Of a DNA stretch of 44,823 bases, positions 24,254 through 33,941 are shown in pieces. The position numbers and the translations under genes were made by a program. The notes beneath the pieces are model-generated. The model had not been told where the DNA came from. It made no database searches and saw only the letters and a list, made by a program, of their open reading frames with translations. Position 1 is the stretch's first letter. Every line of letters starts with the position of its first letter. Origin of the DNA: Lutibacter sp. B1 (lineage in GTDB: Bacteria > Bacteroidota > Bacteroidia > Flavobacteriales > Flavobacteriaceae); contig NZ_JAAZUI010000023.1 of NCBI RefSeq assembly GCF_012524075.1, forward strand, positions 1 to 44,823. The letters are read 5' to 3'.

Positions 24254-24517
24254 TTAATTAGCTGATCTTAAAAAATCAAATATTTTTTTTGATTCATCAG
24301 CTGTTAAATTTGCTCTCACTCTCATATGCATTTCAATTGTTGACCAATCCGCATCATTAAAATCTGCTGGAGATGGTGTATTATGACATCTCATACAGGT
24401 TTCACTCCATAATTGAACGCCAGATTTACCTTGAACTATGGCAGCTCTTTCAGGCGAACAAGAGATAGTTGCAAATCCAATAAATCCTATAATCGATACT
24501 ATTTTAAATGTTTTCAT
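24254..24517 (-). CDS. Small monohaem cytochrome c lipoprotein
   Basis: The 87-residue protein has a lipobox ATISC (Cys20), one haem motif CMRCH (41-45), and a C-terminal helix TADESKKIFDFLRSAN typical of small cytochrome c folds. A likely axial Met is in EMHMRV. It would be tethered to a membrane in the periplasm and carry electrons. It follows the porin gene by 19 bases. Together with the other cytochrome (25695) it may form a short electron-transfer unit. Confidence 0.85.
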   Translation of the reverse strand: MKTFKIVSIIGFIGFATISCSPERAAIVQGKSGVQLWSETCMRCHNTPSPADFNDADWSTIEMHMRVRANLTADESKKIFDFLRSAN

Positions 24518-24536
24518 AATTTAAAGTTTTAATTTA

Positions 24537-25685
24537 TTATATACCAAATGCCCATTGTATGGTAAATAGTTTTTTATCTATTCCGCCACCACCGTGGCCA
24601 CCGGTACCATCTGTAATTTGATAATTTACCTTTAAGGCTGACCTCCAACTTAACCAATAATTAATTCCAAAAGCCGTTTGCTTAACATTTGATTCCCATT
24701 CAGCACCTTCGGGAGTATTTAATTCAGAGTAACGCCCAACTAATTCTATATTTTTCAAGAAATTACTGGCCGACATTGTAGGTTTGTAACTTAATTGTGC
24801 ATAAAAGGAATTACTTGTATTATTAAAAGTATATTCTTCAAAACCACCGCCATCTAAAGGTTCAAAATATTCCGCGTCATCAACTAAGGATTTATTATAT
24901 TGAGCTTTTATATCAATTATACCTGCTAAAGGATTTACTTTTTTAATAAAGGAGAAGTCATACGCAATTAATTTTGCCCCAATTTTTTCATAATCAGATT
25001 CTGTATTCCCAACTTTTGAATTTAAAAATGAAAAACCAATTTCTGTTGAAGAGTCCGTAAATGGTAAATACCCAATTCTACCACCCAAAGATTTATTTTT
25101 ATTATTATCTTCATAATTATCGAAATGTAAAATTCCTGCCTCATCTGGATCCATACTACCATCATTTAATTTTGGACCATTTGTAGAATAAACAGCATAG
25201 TTAAATTTAGAGCCACTTACTGTAAAAGTTCCTCTTAATTCTACTCCTACTCCAGAAGAAGGAACAATCCCATCGTGACCGAAACCTAAAGGAACTGATG
25301 ATAATTTATTAATCCACGAAGGATGCAAGCGCTCCATAAATGTACCAAAAGGCAGTAAAAATTTACCTGCTCTAATTGTCATATAATCGTTTAATATATA
25401 CATTACATCGGCATATTCAAGAGCTGTTTCTAATTCGCCATTTTCATAGGCAAATTCCATTTCTGTTTCAAACATAAACTTGTCAGAAAATTTAAATAAC
25501 ATTATTGGTGCAAAAGTTCCACTATTAAATGAAGACTCTTTTTCTCCTTCATCATTTAAAGATTGAAAACCTGCACTTCCATAACCTCTAATCATAAATT
25601 GAGTTTTGCTTGGTTTTAAGTCTTGTTGTGCAATTATATTGCCTACAAAAAACATTGCTAGGATTGGTAAAATAATTCGTTTCAT
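24537..25685 (-). CDS. Outer membrane porin (OprO/OprP-like)
   Basis: The 382-residue protein has a signal peptide (ending GNIIAQ) and repeated amphipathic strands ending in an aromatic-type C-terminus (LFTIQWAFGI), as in phosphate-selective porin O/P-like proteins. Marks are the start FMIRGYGSAGFQ, KFLLPFGTFMERLHPSW and the Gly/His-rich loop GGHGGGGIDKK near the end. It is probably a 16-strand barrel for anions or small solutes. It sits between two cytochrome c genes, an arrangement that suggests a metal- or metalloid-linked respiratory unit; the substrate is unknown. Confidence 0.8.
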   Translation of the reverse strand: MKRIILPILAMFFVGNIIAQQDLKPSKTQFMIRGYGSAGFQSLNDEGEKESSFNSGTFAPIMLFKFSDKFMFETEMEFAYENGELETALEYADVMYILNDYMTIRAGKFLLPFGTFMERLHPSWINKLSSVPLGFGHDGIVPSSGVGVELRGTFTVSGSKFNYAVYSTNGPKLNDGSMDPDEAGILHFDNYEDNNKNKSLGGRIGYLPFTDSSTEIGFSFLNSKVGNTESDYEKIGAKLIAYDFSFIKKVNPLAGIIDIKAQYNKSLVDDAEYFEPLDGGGFEEYTFNNTSNSFYAQLSYKPTMSASNFLKNIELVGRYSELNTPEGAEWESNVKQTAFGINYWLSWRSALKVNYQITDGTGGHGGGGIDKKLFTIQWAFGI

Positions 25686-25694
25686 AATTATATT

Positions 25695-26087
25695 TTATTT
25701 TTTAATGGTTTTTAAATAACTTACCAATTGCCAACGTTGTGTAATTGAAAGTGATTCTTTGTAAGAAGCCATTGGAGGTTTACCTTCCGTAAGCTTCCAA
25801 AAAACAGCTCCATCAGTTTGTTTGTGAAATTTATCTATTGTGAAATTTGCAGGTTTTGGATTTAAAGCGGCACTCGCTACACCATCTCCTTTACCCTTAT
25901 CACCATGACATACAGCACACAATTGCAGATAAAGTGTTTTTCCTTTTTTAATTGCCGTTTGATCGTTTTTTAAAGGATTTGAAATTACATCAGCATTTTT
26001 TGGTGCTACCCAAGTAGATTGAGCTTTTGTGTTTACAAATCCAACAAACAGTACCAATGCAACTACAATTTTGTTTTTTGTTTTCAT
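25695..26087 (-). CDS. Cytochrome c with signal peptide
   Basis: The 130-residue exported protein has a signal peptide ending near TKAQ and a single haem motif CAVCH (57-61) followed by GDKGKGDGVAS, the standard class I cytochrome c start. A likely axial Met is in GKPPMASY. It ends with a short helix SYLKTIKK. It is the first gene of a three-gene unit with the porin and the small cytochrome. A TAnnTTTG box lies upstream. Confidence 0.87.
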   Translation of the reverse strand: MKTKNKIVVALVLFVGFVNTKAQSTWVAPKNADVISNPLKNDQTAIKKGKTLYLQLCAVCHGDKGKGDGVASAALNPKPANFTIDKFHKQTDGAVFWKLTEGKPPMASYKESLSITQRWQLVSYLKTIKK

Positions 26088-26113
26088 ATTTTAATCTGGT
26101 TTATAATTACTGG

Positions 26114-26160
26114 CAAAGTTATATTTTGCATAAAATAAAATTATACCCAATTACCCCCAT
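26114..26160 (-). promoter_or_regulatory. Candidate promoter and GGGTA repeat before the cytochrome-porin operon
   Basis: TAACTTTG (26121-26114 on the minus strand) matches TAnnTTTG, 26 bases before the cytochrome start. Upstream lies GGGGGTAATTGGGTA, an imperfect direct repeat at about -35 to -50. That is a position where LuxR/NarL-type activators bind, and the PAS-LuxR gene is next to it. The link is inference; otherwise I see nothing in 26162-26291. Confidence 0.35.
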
Positions 26161-26291
26161 AAATTACAGTTTATGAAAAATACCATGTAATACGTAGTTT
26201 TACGGTTTTATTAAAATAACTGAAAGTAAATTATTTTAAAAATTGGATAAAGAAGCTGGATTTTATGTAAAAGAGGTAGATAAGGGAGTTA

Positions 26292-27685
26292 TTAAATCAA
26301 ATTATTTTGAATTGCATAGTGAACCAATCCGATAGTGCTTTTTACATGTAGTTTTACCATAATGTTTTTCCTATGAGTTTCAACAGTTCTTATGCTAATA
26401 AACAGTTTATCTGCAATTTCTTGATTACTATAATCTTTAACAATAAGTTTTAATATATCTATTTCTCTATTGGTTAAAGGTGTTTTTTCCTTAATTTTTA
26501 TCTTACCTTTATCCAAAAGGGCATCATCTTTTAGCACCTCTTTATCATCATCTCTTTCTCTTTGGTTATAAGCTAGATATAATATTCCTGTTTTATGATT
26601 GTTGCTATCATAAATAAATGATTTAGAAAAAGTTATTGGTATAGCCTCATTATCTTTAGTAAAATAAGTATTGAAAATATTTTGTGCAGATTCATCTTCT
26701 GTTGTTGTCGGTATGTTTTTTCTTTCACCTAAAAGAACCTTATTAATAGATTCTCCAATTAGTTCCTGTTCAGCATATTTTAATAATTCTAATGTAGATT
26801 TATTAACTATCAAAATATCTCCATCAAGATTTGTAATTATTAATGATTCATCAATTCTTTGAAGAATAATATTGAGGTAATCTTTTGATACCGTATTTTT
26901 AGACAAAACACGAATCATATTTTTAAATAAATTCGAAAAATTATCAATCTCATCGTGGTTAATAGGTAATTCTTTTAACTTTGATTTTGAATTTACTGAA
27001 GTGACTTTTTGAGCTATTAATGTTAAATTTTTTATTGGCCTTGTAATTTTTTTTACAAAATAGTATCCACCAACCAATAAAAGAATCATTATTATTACCA
27101 ATACTATAATAATTACACTTGTTGCTTTTGAATTTGTGATTTGACTATTGCTTATGTAAGCACTTACTAAAGAGGATGATGACGCTAATAAAATATCTAT
27201 TTTTTTTGTGCATCTATAACAATGCCATCCATTACTTCCATCATGATAGCTCCTTCATTATTTCCAATCGGTTCTTTTAGTTCGAATATGTTATTACTCA
27301 ATCTTTCAACCTCATGAAAAATATCTTCAATTTCTTCTAAAAAATGCTCGTTAAAATGATTGTCTTCAAAAGTGTTAGATTTCTCTAATTGCAACCTAGT
27401 AATAGCATTTAACTTATTGAAATTTAAAATTTCAACTTTATTGCCATGAATAAGATAATCATTTGCCGGCATTAAAAGTTCCGTGAAATTTAATTTTAAA
27501 TTCTGAAGATTGTTGTATTTATTAGTTTCCTTTAATACAATTTTAGAATTGTTTTTAAGTTTATTGGCACTTACAATTCCAACATAAGCAACAATAATAT
27601 TAAGTATAAGTAATGCTATTATCCCAATCAATAACTTTTGGAATATTGTTAAATTTATTTTTAAAGTTTTAAACAACTTTAGCAT
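26292..27685 (-). pseudogene. Membrane sensor HAMP-PAS-LuxR regulator with a frameshift in a T8 run
   Basis: Restored, this is one protein of about 464 residues. It has a membrane helix (about 16-36), a four-helix-type periplasmic sensor, a second membrane helix (VIIIVLVIIMI), a HAMP segment (KKITRPIKNLTLIAQKV), a PAS domain (QRIDESLIITNLDGDILIVN) and a C-terminal LuxR helix-turn-helix (PLTNREIDILKLIVKDYSNQ, then RTVETHRKN). One base is missing in the run at 27200-27207, so translation from 27685 stops at 27197 and the rest resumes in another frame. It could be a sequence error, a recent mutation or a slippage switch. A membrane receptor with its own DNA-binding domain would have to act at the membrane. 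Confidence 0.78.
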
Positions 27686-27740
27686 ATCTTATATTTTATA
27701 TGAATTACCTTTTGTAATTATTTTTTTATTTAAATCATTT

Positions 27741-28199
27741 TTAATGATGATGACCTTGATGCACTATTTGATCCCCAAAAATGGCTTCATAATTTTTATT
27801 GTTATTTTTTAGTTTCAACACTACTTGTTGAAAATTATTAAGGCCATTGATTCCTAATTTTACCCATAAAAAATTATCTTCAATATTTAATTTACTAACT
27901 TTTTGTGTTCCGTCTTTAAAAATTACAATTATTCTGCCAGTTAGCTGAGATAAGTCCAAGGTATTATCAACCAAATTGAATTTGATTTTTTTATTTCTAA
28001 TTAATTCTTTACCACATACAATACAATTACCATTCTCATATACTAATTTGTTGGGATGAAAGTCACAAGAATATGATTCCAGTACCATTGTTATTTTAAA
28101 GTCTTTTAAGTCAACAACATTGGTATTAATTATATGTTGTCCACTAATTTTTACCACCGTAAAAAGTAACAGAAATAAGGTTATATTTAATTTATTCAT
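27741..28199 (-). CDS. Exported protein with degenerate heavy-metal-binding (HMBD-like) motif
   Basis: The 152-residue protein has a signal peptide and then YSCDFHPNKLVYENGNCIVCG (44-63). That is a variant of the YxCPMHP...CPxCGM motif of heavy-metal-binding domains, with D-F replacing P-M. The rest is a small beta domain, ending in a His-rich tail (HQGHHH). It overlaps the PepSY gene by 4 bases (ATGA), so the two are coupled. It likely binds copper or zinc in the periplasm. Confidence 0.7.
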   Translation of the reverse strand: MNKLNITLFLLLFTVVKISGQHIINTNVVDLKDFKITMVLESYSCDFHPNKLVYENGNCIVCGKELIRNKKIKFNLVDNTLDLSQLTGRIIVIFKDGTQKVSKLNIEDNFLWVKLGINGLNNFQQVVLKLKNNNKNYEAIFGDQIVHQGHHH

Positions 28200-28888
28200 T
28201 TTTTGTTTTTTATTAATTTTCTAATAGTTTTAGAAGAAGTAAACCATAAAACGAAACCACTTAAAACGGTTAAAAGTCCTAATAAAGAAAACACTCTTAA
28301 AACAATGGTATTAAAATTATCTCTTCCTTGATAATCCATAGTATGTGTCATCCACAAAAAATCAAACCATCTCCAATTTCTATGACGAACTGTTTGAAAA
28401 CTTCCATCACTAATCGAAACATACGCTTTTATGTTTTCTTTGTGGTTGTATGAAATTACATAAGCAGGTAATAGTTTTTCTCTATATTCGTGGTGTTTAT
28501 CAGTTTGTGTTATTAACTTTATATCTTTAACAATTAGCTTTTTTAACATATGCTTTTTTGCAATGGATAATGCCTCATTCTCAGTAATACCATTTTTAAG
28601 ATGACCTGTTGTAGCATTATATAAGCTATTTTTATTTATCCAATAAAACGGTTGGTTATCAATTTCTTTTAATTCAATTGAATTTACACCTGATACTATA
28701 TTTAATTTTGAAGGGCTGATTAACTTGTTAAATGACTTTGGTTTGTAGTTAAGATTTCTAAAATTATCGCCGTGTATTTGGTCAATATCGGTCCAACTAA
28801 AATACAAACCACTTACTGTCCACATTATAAATTGTAACCCTATAAATATCCCTAAATATCTGTGAATTTTTCTAATCTTTTTTTTCAT
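28196..28888 (-). CDS. PepSY-domain membrane protein
   Basis: The 230-residue protein starts with a basic stretch and a membrane helix (KIHRYLGIFIGLQFIMWTVS). It has a periplasmic PepSY region (about 40-180, with NEALSIAKKHML and ISDGSFQTVRHRNWRWFDFL) and a C-terminal membrane helix (about 203-222). PepSY-TM proteins of this type occur with ferric or metal reductases and with cytochromes; the one here sits in a copper cluster. It abuts the haem-binding gene upstream without a gap. Function not known in detail. Confidence 0.82.
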   Translation of the reverse strand: MKKKIRKIHRYLGIFIGLQFIMWTVSGLYFSWTDIDQIHGDNFRNLNYKPKSFNKLISPSKLNIVSGVNSIELKEIDNQPFYWINKNSLYNATTGHLKNGITENEALSIAKKHMLKKLIVKDIKLITQTDKHHEYREKLLPAYVISYNHKENIKAYVSISDGSFQTVRHRNWRWFDFLWMTHTMDYQGRDNFNTIVLRVFSLLGLLTVLSGFVLWFTSSKTIRKLIKNKK

Positions 28889-29341
28889 TTATACACTATC
28901 TTTTAATTTTGTGAACCATTCAATAACTTCCTTTTTTTGTAACTCATTTAATTTAGTATTACGATGTATTAAGGTATAGGATTTTAAAGGCATTTTATCA
29001 TCTCTAATTTGATTGATTATTGATTTTAATTTACTTTTTTGTTTACGTTTCGAATAGTCACCAAAAGTGCTAAAGTTGAGTTCTTTCTTACCTTCGTTTA
29101 TGTGTTTTTCTAAAAACCAACTTGCTGGTTGAATTTTATTATACCAAGGATAATTGGTGTTATTGCTATGACAGTCGTAACATGAGTTTTTAAGAATATT
29201 TTGAATATTTTTAGGAACCACAATATAATTATTGAATTCTGTTTTTGAAATTACAGAACTTTGATTGTGATTTGTGGGTACCAATTGGATACCCACAAAT
29301 ACAATCAGGAAAAAAAACAACATTTTTTTAAGATGTTTCAC
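28889..29341 (-). CDS. Haem-binding (Haem_bd) domain protein
   Basis: I choose the GTG at 29341-29339, which overlaps the stop of the preceding gene as TAGTG; an ATG at 29371 would lie well inside that gene. The protein has an N-terminal membrane helix (MLFFFLIVFVGIQLV) and the haem motif CYDCH followed by SNNTNYPWYNKIQPASWFL. The latter is the signature of the Haem_bd family (PF14376). It is probably a periplasmic, membrane-anchored cytochrome-like protein. It forms a tight unit with DUF3347 and PepSY genes. Confidence 0.82.
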   Translation of the reverse strand: MKHLKKMLFFFLIVFVGIQLVPTNHNQSSVISKTEFNNYIVVPKNIQNILKNSCYDCHSNNTNYPWYNKIQPASWFLEKHINEGKKELNFSTFGDYSKRKQKSKLKSIINQIRDDKMPLKSYTLIHRNTKLNELQKKEVIEWFTKLKDSV

Positions 29342-29952
29342 TAATTTATTTTCTTTTGAATATTGCCACAAGTTGGCATATTACTACCTAAATATGGATT
29401 TTTGATTGTTTCGGTTTCACTTAACCACATTGCTCCTTTATTGTTATTGTACATAGGACAAAAATCTACATATAATGTTTTATCTGTGCCAATTAATTCT
29501 ATCAGGTCGTTAACGTCTTTACTTAATTCTTCAAAATGTTCCCGTTGGTGATCAATTGGACTTTTAATAATATGTTCCGCATGTTCTTTCGAGTTTTCCA
29601 TAATTTCCATATAGGTCATGTGTTGTTCATCAGACAATTTGGTCATATCAAAATTTGAAAAAGCAGTAAGTATTTTATTTCCTGCTTCAGCAGCTTTGTC
29701 TTTGCTATCTTCGGTTAATGCATTTTTTAACTGTAAATACGCATCTATTATTTCAGAACTACTGCTATTTTTTTCGGTTGTACTTTTTAGATCTCCTTGC
29801 ATTGACGAGTTATCCATTGAACTATGTTCGTCTTGCTGATGCATGTTAGTTTCTTCCATTGAGGCATCATGTGATTCGGTTTGTTTTTTGTCGTTTTTAC
29901 AAGCACTTAAAAATAATATTGAAAATGCTATTACGTAGATTGTTTTTTTCAT
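29341..29952 (-). CDS. DUF3347-domain lipoprotein
   Basis: The 203-residue lipoprotein (lipobox LSAC, Cys18) has a Met/His/Ser-rich linker (about 28-60) and a DUF3347 domain (about 65-200) ending VDFCPMYNNNKGAMWLSE and NPYLGSNMPTCGN. The same domain is fused to the C-terminus of CusB in this window (FCPMANNDKGAFWLS, NPYFGQAMLKCG). The conserved Cys, Met and His suggest that it holds copper for handover to the efflux adaptor. It begins the unit with the haem-binding and PepSY genes. Confidence 0.83.
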   Translation of the reverse strand: MKKTIYVIAFSILFLSACKNDKKQTESHDASMEETNMHQQDEHSSMDNSSMQGDLKSTTEKNSSSSEIIDAYLQLKNALTEDSKDKAAEAGNKILTAFSNFDMTKLSDEQHMTYMEIMENSKEHAEHIIKSPIDHQREHFEELSKDVNDLIELIGTDKTLYVDFCPMYNNNKGAMWLSETETIKNPYLGSNMPTCGNIQKKIN

Positions 29953-29992
29953 TTGTTTTGATTTTAAAATTAGTATTTAAATTATTTTTCTT

Positions 29993-30796
29993 TTAAATTT
30001 CTCTCTCCATATTTATAAAATGGATGGCTTCTTTTATACTAAGTGGTCTTGTTGAATTACCTGTTCTTAAATAAAAAGTAGTATTTGAACCTGTTATAAC
30101 ATAGGCAGGTTCTTTAGTTTTTTCGACATCGACAATACAAATAGAATTTTTTTCAATTTCCTGAAAAAACACAGTTATATAAGCACAGTATTCTTTCCCT
30201 ATAAATTTTGAAATGATTTGATATATTTTTTGCTCAAAACCATCTATATTTTTTAATTTTAGTGTATTATAATCATTTTCTAAACCTAATACTTGACCTT
30301 TGTCATTAATACCAATAATTAATTTACCACCTTTTGCATTCATAAAACCAACAATGGTTTTTGCAATTACCGTTTCAAGATCAACATTCACTTTTTTTAG
30401 CTGATAATCAAAACGAATAGATGATTTAAACTCTAGAAATTGGTTTTCTCCTTGATTTATTAAATTAATTAAATCTTTTTTTAGTAGACTTAAATGTTTG
30501 TTTAGTTTTTTAGTTTTAATACGATACATTCCAAATACAGCTCCAATAGCACCTCCCATTATTATGAATGCCAGTGACATATTTAACATTTTATATGAAA
30601 AAGAGTGGAGTGTTCTATGACTTAAAACTTCAAAAAATGATTTTGTTGTAATAGGTTCCTTGTTAAATTCGTACCAATATAAAACCATAGTTATAGGGTG
30701 AAAAATGAAATAAAAAACAACTACACCTAAAATGATATGAATTAGGATGGTTTTGTTTTTAGCTACTTTATTTCTATTTGCACTAACTGCTATCAT
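29993..30796 (-). CDS. Membrane-anchored AlbA_2 (Schlafen-like) domain protein
   Basis: The 267-residue protein has two membrane helices (about 17-38 and 70-92), a short coiled stretch, and a C-terminal AlbA_2 domain: GENQFLEFKSSIRFDY followed by KTIVGFMNAKGGKLIIGIND and a later YLRTGNSTRPLSIKEA. AlbA_2 domains bind nucleic acid or nucleotide and usually occur in soluble regulators. Anchoring one in the membrane next to copA is unusual. It follows DUF3347 in the opposite sense of operon order, i.e. it is transcribed between copA and DUF3347. Role unknown. Confidence 0.78.
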   Translation of the reverse strand: MIAVSANRNKVAKNKTILIHIILGVVVFYFIFHPITMVLYWYEFNKEPITTKSFFEVLSHRTLHSFSYKMLNMSLAFIIMGGAIGAVFGMYRIKTKKLNKHLSLLKKDLINLINQGENQFLEFKSSIRFDYQLKKVNVDLETVIAKTIVGFMNAKGGKLIIGINDKGQVLGLENDYNTLKLKNIDGFEQKIYQIISKFIGKEYCAYITVFFQEIEKNSICIVDVEKTKEPAYVITGSNTTFYLRTGNSTRPLSIKEAIHFINMEREI

Positions 30797-30823
30797 AACT
30801 TATTTCGGTAAACTTAAAATTGT

Positions 30824-33319
30824 TTAGAGTTTTGCGGTTCTTAACCTTAGTGAATTAACTATTACTGAAACAGAGCTAAAACTCATTGCCAATGCTGCAA
30901 TAATTGGCGAAAGTAAAATACCAAATACTGGGAATAATAATCCAGCAGCTACAGGTACACCAAGCACATTGTACGCAAAAGAAAAGAACAAGTTTTGTTT
31001 AATGTTTTTCATTACTTCTTGACTCAAATTTTTAGCTTTCACAATTCCTTTTAAGTCGCCTTTGATTAAAGTAATTTCAGAACTTTCAATAGCAACATCG
31101 GTACCTGTTCCCATAGCAATACCAACATTGGCTTGAGCTAGCGCAGGAGCGTCGTTAATTCCGTCACCTGCCATTGCTACAATTTTTCCTTCTGCTTGTA
31201 ATTTTTTAATAAACTCTAATTTATCTTCGGGTAAACAGCTTGCTTTGAAATTACTTAGGTGTAATTCATCTGCCACTGCTTTTGCTGTATTTGCATTATC
31301 CCCAGTTAGCATAATAACATCAAGACCTTTCTTCATTAGTTCATTTACTGCTTCTTTGCTGGTTGTTTTTATAGCATCAGAAATACTTACATAACCCAAT
31401 GCAATATTATTAACAGCAATGTATGAGACCGTTTTACCTAATTTTTGTTCAACTAATATTTCCTTTTTTAAAGTTGATGGTACTGTTGTATTTAGTTTTA
31501 TCATTAACTTTTCATTACCTACAGCAACTTTAGCTTCGTTAACAGTACCTATAATTCCCATTCCTGTTATTGCTTCAAAATTTGAAACTTTTGAAAATTT
31601 GAGTTCATTTTTTTTGGTATATTCAACTATAGCCTTTGCTAAAGGATGTTCGCTATATTGATTTAACGAGCCAATTTTACATACTAAATCAGTTGCTTCA
31701 CCTTCAATAGCAAATACTTTTTCAACTGATGGTTTTCCTTCAGTTAAAGTTCCTGTTTTATCGGTGATTAATACATTTACTTTATTCATTAATTCTAAAG
31801 CTTCAGCATTTTTAATTAAAATACCATTTTGAGCACCTTTACCAACTCCTACCATAACAGACATTGGTGTTGCTAAACCCAAGGCACAAGGACACGCAAT
31901 AATTAACACTGCTACTGCATTTACAAAAGCATAAACCAATGCAGGATCTGGTCCAAAATTAGCCCAAATAATAAAAGTAATTATTGATATAAGGACTACA
32001 ACAGGCACAAAGTATTTTGAGATGGTGTCGGCTAATTTTTGAATTGGCGCTCTTGATCTACTAGCATCACTTACCATTTGTATTATTTGAGCTAAGAGCG
32101 TTTCAGAGCCAACTTTAACAGCTTTCATTACAAATGATTTAGTACCATTAATTGTTCCTGAACTTACGGTATCGCCTTCTTTTTTATCGACTGGGATAGG
32201 TTCACCAGTTATCATAGATTCATCTATGCTGCTATTTCCTTCTGAAATAACACCATCAACGGGTATTTTTTCCCCAGGTTTCACACGTAATAGATCGTTT
32301 TTTCTAATTGTGTGAATAGCAACAACTTTATCTTCACCATCAACAACTAAAGTTGCCTCAGAAGGTGCTAGTTTCAGTAGTTCTTTAATGGCACCACTTG
32401 TTTGGCTATGCGCCTTTGCCTCCAACAATTGTCCAAGTAAAACTAAAGCAAGAATAACCGCTGTAGCTTCAAAATACATACTTACATCACCCGATGAGCC
32501 TTTAAATTCGTTTGGAAAAACCTCAGGAAATAATAAACCAACTATACTAAACAGAAATGCAGCACCCGTTCCAATACCAACTAAAGTAAACATATTTAAA
32601 TTCCAAGTGATTATTGATTTCCAGCAACGCACAAAAAACATCCAACAGGTATAAAATACAATAGGGATTGTTAATATAAATTGAACCCAATCCCAGTTAT
32701 ATTGTGATGTAATTTGTAACAATGGATTTTCAGGTAAATGTGCTAACATTGAAATTAAAAGTACTGGAATTGCTAAAAAAGCTGAAATTTTCATCTTTTT
32801 AGCTAAGGATCTATACGTTTTTAATTCTTCACTTTCATCCGGTTCCATTGGAACTAAATCCATTCCGCATTTAGGGCAGGAACCTGGTGAATCTTGAATT
32901 ACTTCAGGGTGCATTGGACAGGTATATTTAGTTGCTTGAATTAATTTTGGTTGCTCAACTAAGTCCATTCCACATTTAGGGCAGCTACCTTGTTTATCAT
33001 ACGTTTTGTCACCCTCACACTGCATTGGACAATAAAAAATTCCATTACCCTCTTTAGGTTGATTGAGATGATTGGGTTTCTGATTTTTCTGAGATGCATT
33101 GGTATCTCCAACATTTGAAATTGTATAGTGTAAACCTGCTTTTAACAATGTTTCTTGTAATTTTTCCAATGAAATATGTGATGTCATTTCAATAACAACT
33201 TCACCTTCTTTTAAATCAGCAGTTACTTTTGTTATTTCCTTTAAATTATTCAAAGCTGTTTCAACATTGATTTTGCAACCACTGCAAGTCATTCCGGAAA
33301 TATGGTATGTGTGCTTCAT
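30824..33319 (-). CDS. copA: Cu+-exporting P1B-type ATPase with HMA and two HMBD domains
   Basis: The 831-residue pump moves Cu+ out of the cytoplasm. Domains in order: HMA (1-66, GMTCSGC with Cys12/Cys15), HMBD 1 (YCPMQC, 96-118), HMBD 2 (YTCPMHP, 132-156), membrane helices, actuator (TGEP 371-374), CPC (476-478), phosphorylation Asp520 (DKTGTLT), [10 protein letters not shown], and final helices with [11 protein letters not shown] and [15 protein letters not shown]. The last two are the P1B-1 (Cu/Ag) signatures. HMBD 1 is degenerate (PMQCEG for PMHP). It is transcribed after the TRASH-like lipoprotein. Confidence 0.95.
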   Translation of the reverse strand: MKHTYHISGMTCSGCKINVETALNNLKEITKVTADLKEGEVVIEMTSHISLEKLQETLLKAGLHYTISNVGDTNASQKNQKPNHLNQPKEGNGIFYCPMQCEGDKTYDKQGSCPKCGMDLVEQPKLIQATKYTCPMHPEVIQDSPGSCPKCGMDLVPMEPDESEELKTYRSLAKKMKISAFLAIPVLLISMLAHLPENPLLQITSQYNWDWVQFILTIPIVFYTCWMFFVRCWKSIITWNLNMFTLVGIGTGAAFLFSIVGLLFPEVFPNEFKGSSGDVSMYFEATAVILALVLLGQLLEAKAHSQTSGAIKELLKLAPSEATLVVDGEDKVVAIHTIRKNDLLRVKPGEKIPVDGVISEGNSSIDESMITGEPIPVDKKEGDTVSSGTINGTKSFVMKAVKVGSETLLAQIIQMVSDASRSRAPIQKLADTISKYFVPVVVLISIITFIIWANFGPDPALVYAFVNAVAVLIIACPCALGLATPMSVMVGVGKGAQNGILIKNAEALELMNKVNVLITDKTGTLTEGKPSVEKVFAIEGEATDLVCKIGSLNQYSEHPLAKAIVEYTKKNELKFSKVSNFEAITGMGIIGTVNEAKVAVGNEKLMIKLNTTVPSTLKKEILVEQKLGKTVSYIAVNNIALGYVSISDAIKTTSKEAVNELMKKGLDVIMLTGDNANTAKAVADELHLSNFKASCLPEDKLEFIKKLQAEGKIVAMAGDGINDAPALAQANVGIAMGTGTDVAIESSEITLIKGDLKGIVKAKNLSQEVMKNIKQNLFFSFAYNVLGVPVAAGLLFPVFGILLSPIIAALAMSFSSVSVIVNSLRLRTAKL

Positions 33320-33386
33320 TTTTATATAATTTTATAGTAGTAGTTAAAAATGTCTTGAGTTGAAGAGGTAAAGAATCTATAAAAAT

Positions 33387-33465
33387 TTCTGAACAGAAAA
33401 AGGAATACCGCTATGAAACAAATTTTAAAAAGATAAAATAGTATTCCCCTTTCTTTTGTTCAGAA
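33387..33465 (-). repeat. Long imperfect inverted repeat upstream of copA
   Basis: TTCTGAACAGAAAAAGGAATAC without its last residues pairs with GTATTCCCC-TTTC-TTTTGTTCAGAA across a 32-base loop (arms 33387-33408 and 33441-33465). On the minus strand the second arm is followed by ATTTTTATAG, so it may end transcripts of the 33490 gene. The core AGAAAAAGGAAT recurs in the next inverted repeat upstream. Confidence 0.5.
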
Positions 33466-33489
33466 CTAAATAAAAACCAATGAGAGGGT

Positions 33490-33912
33490 TTAAGATTTTA
33501 TAAAATCTTTATAGGTTTGTAGAGATTCAAAATAAAGAACGTCGTTATTTCCAGTAGGACTCAAAACAATAAAAGCCATTGCTTTATCAACTTCATTTCC
33601 TGTGAAAGGGTCTTTAGCGTAACGAGTTTCTCTCATTGTTTTTAATTTCACTACACATCCTTCGCAACATCCATAATAGGTCTTATTTTCAAATTCAACT
33701 GGAATTTGATCTATCCCCATATATTTGTTATTTACATAACATACTTTTTTCGACTCAATTTTAGCAACCTCTGCAGCATTTGAAAGTGTTTCTTCAGAAA
33801 CCTCAATTTTATTTTCTCCTTTTGTTACTTCCTTTTGTTTTGTTTGATTATTGCAACTACTTATTATAAAGCCAATAAGAAATAAACCTATAATTAATAT
33901 TTTTGTTTTCAT
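33490..33912 (-). CDS. Lipoprotein with TRASH/YHS-like Cys motif
   Basis: The 140-residue lipoprotein (lipobox IISSC, Cys20) has Cys58 in CYVNNKYMG and then YYGCCEGCVVKL (80-90). That matches the pattern of TRASH or YHS metal-binding motifs (Cys, about 20 residues, CxxC). It then has YAKDPFTGNEVDKA and a C-terminal FESLQTYKDF. Such proteins probably take copper in the periplasm. It lies between the HMBD protein and copA, flanked on both sides by long inverted repeats. Confidence 0.7.
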   Translation of the reverse strand: MKTKILIIGLFLIGFIISSCNNQTKQKEVTKGENKIEVSEETLSNAAEVAKIESKKVCYVNNKYMGIDQIPVEFENKTYYGCCEGCVVKLKTMRETRYAKDPFTGNEVDKAMAFIVLSPTGNNDVLYFESLQTYKDFIKS

Positions 33913-33941
33913 AATTTTATGAATTTAAATTGTGCCTGGGC

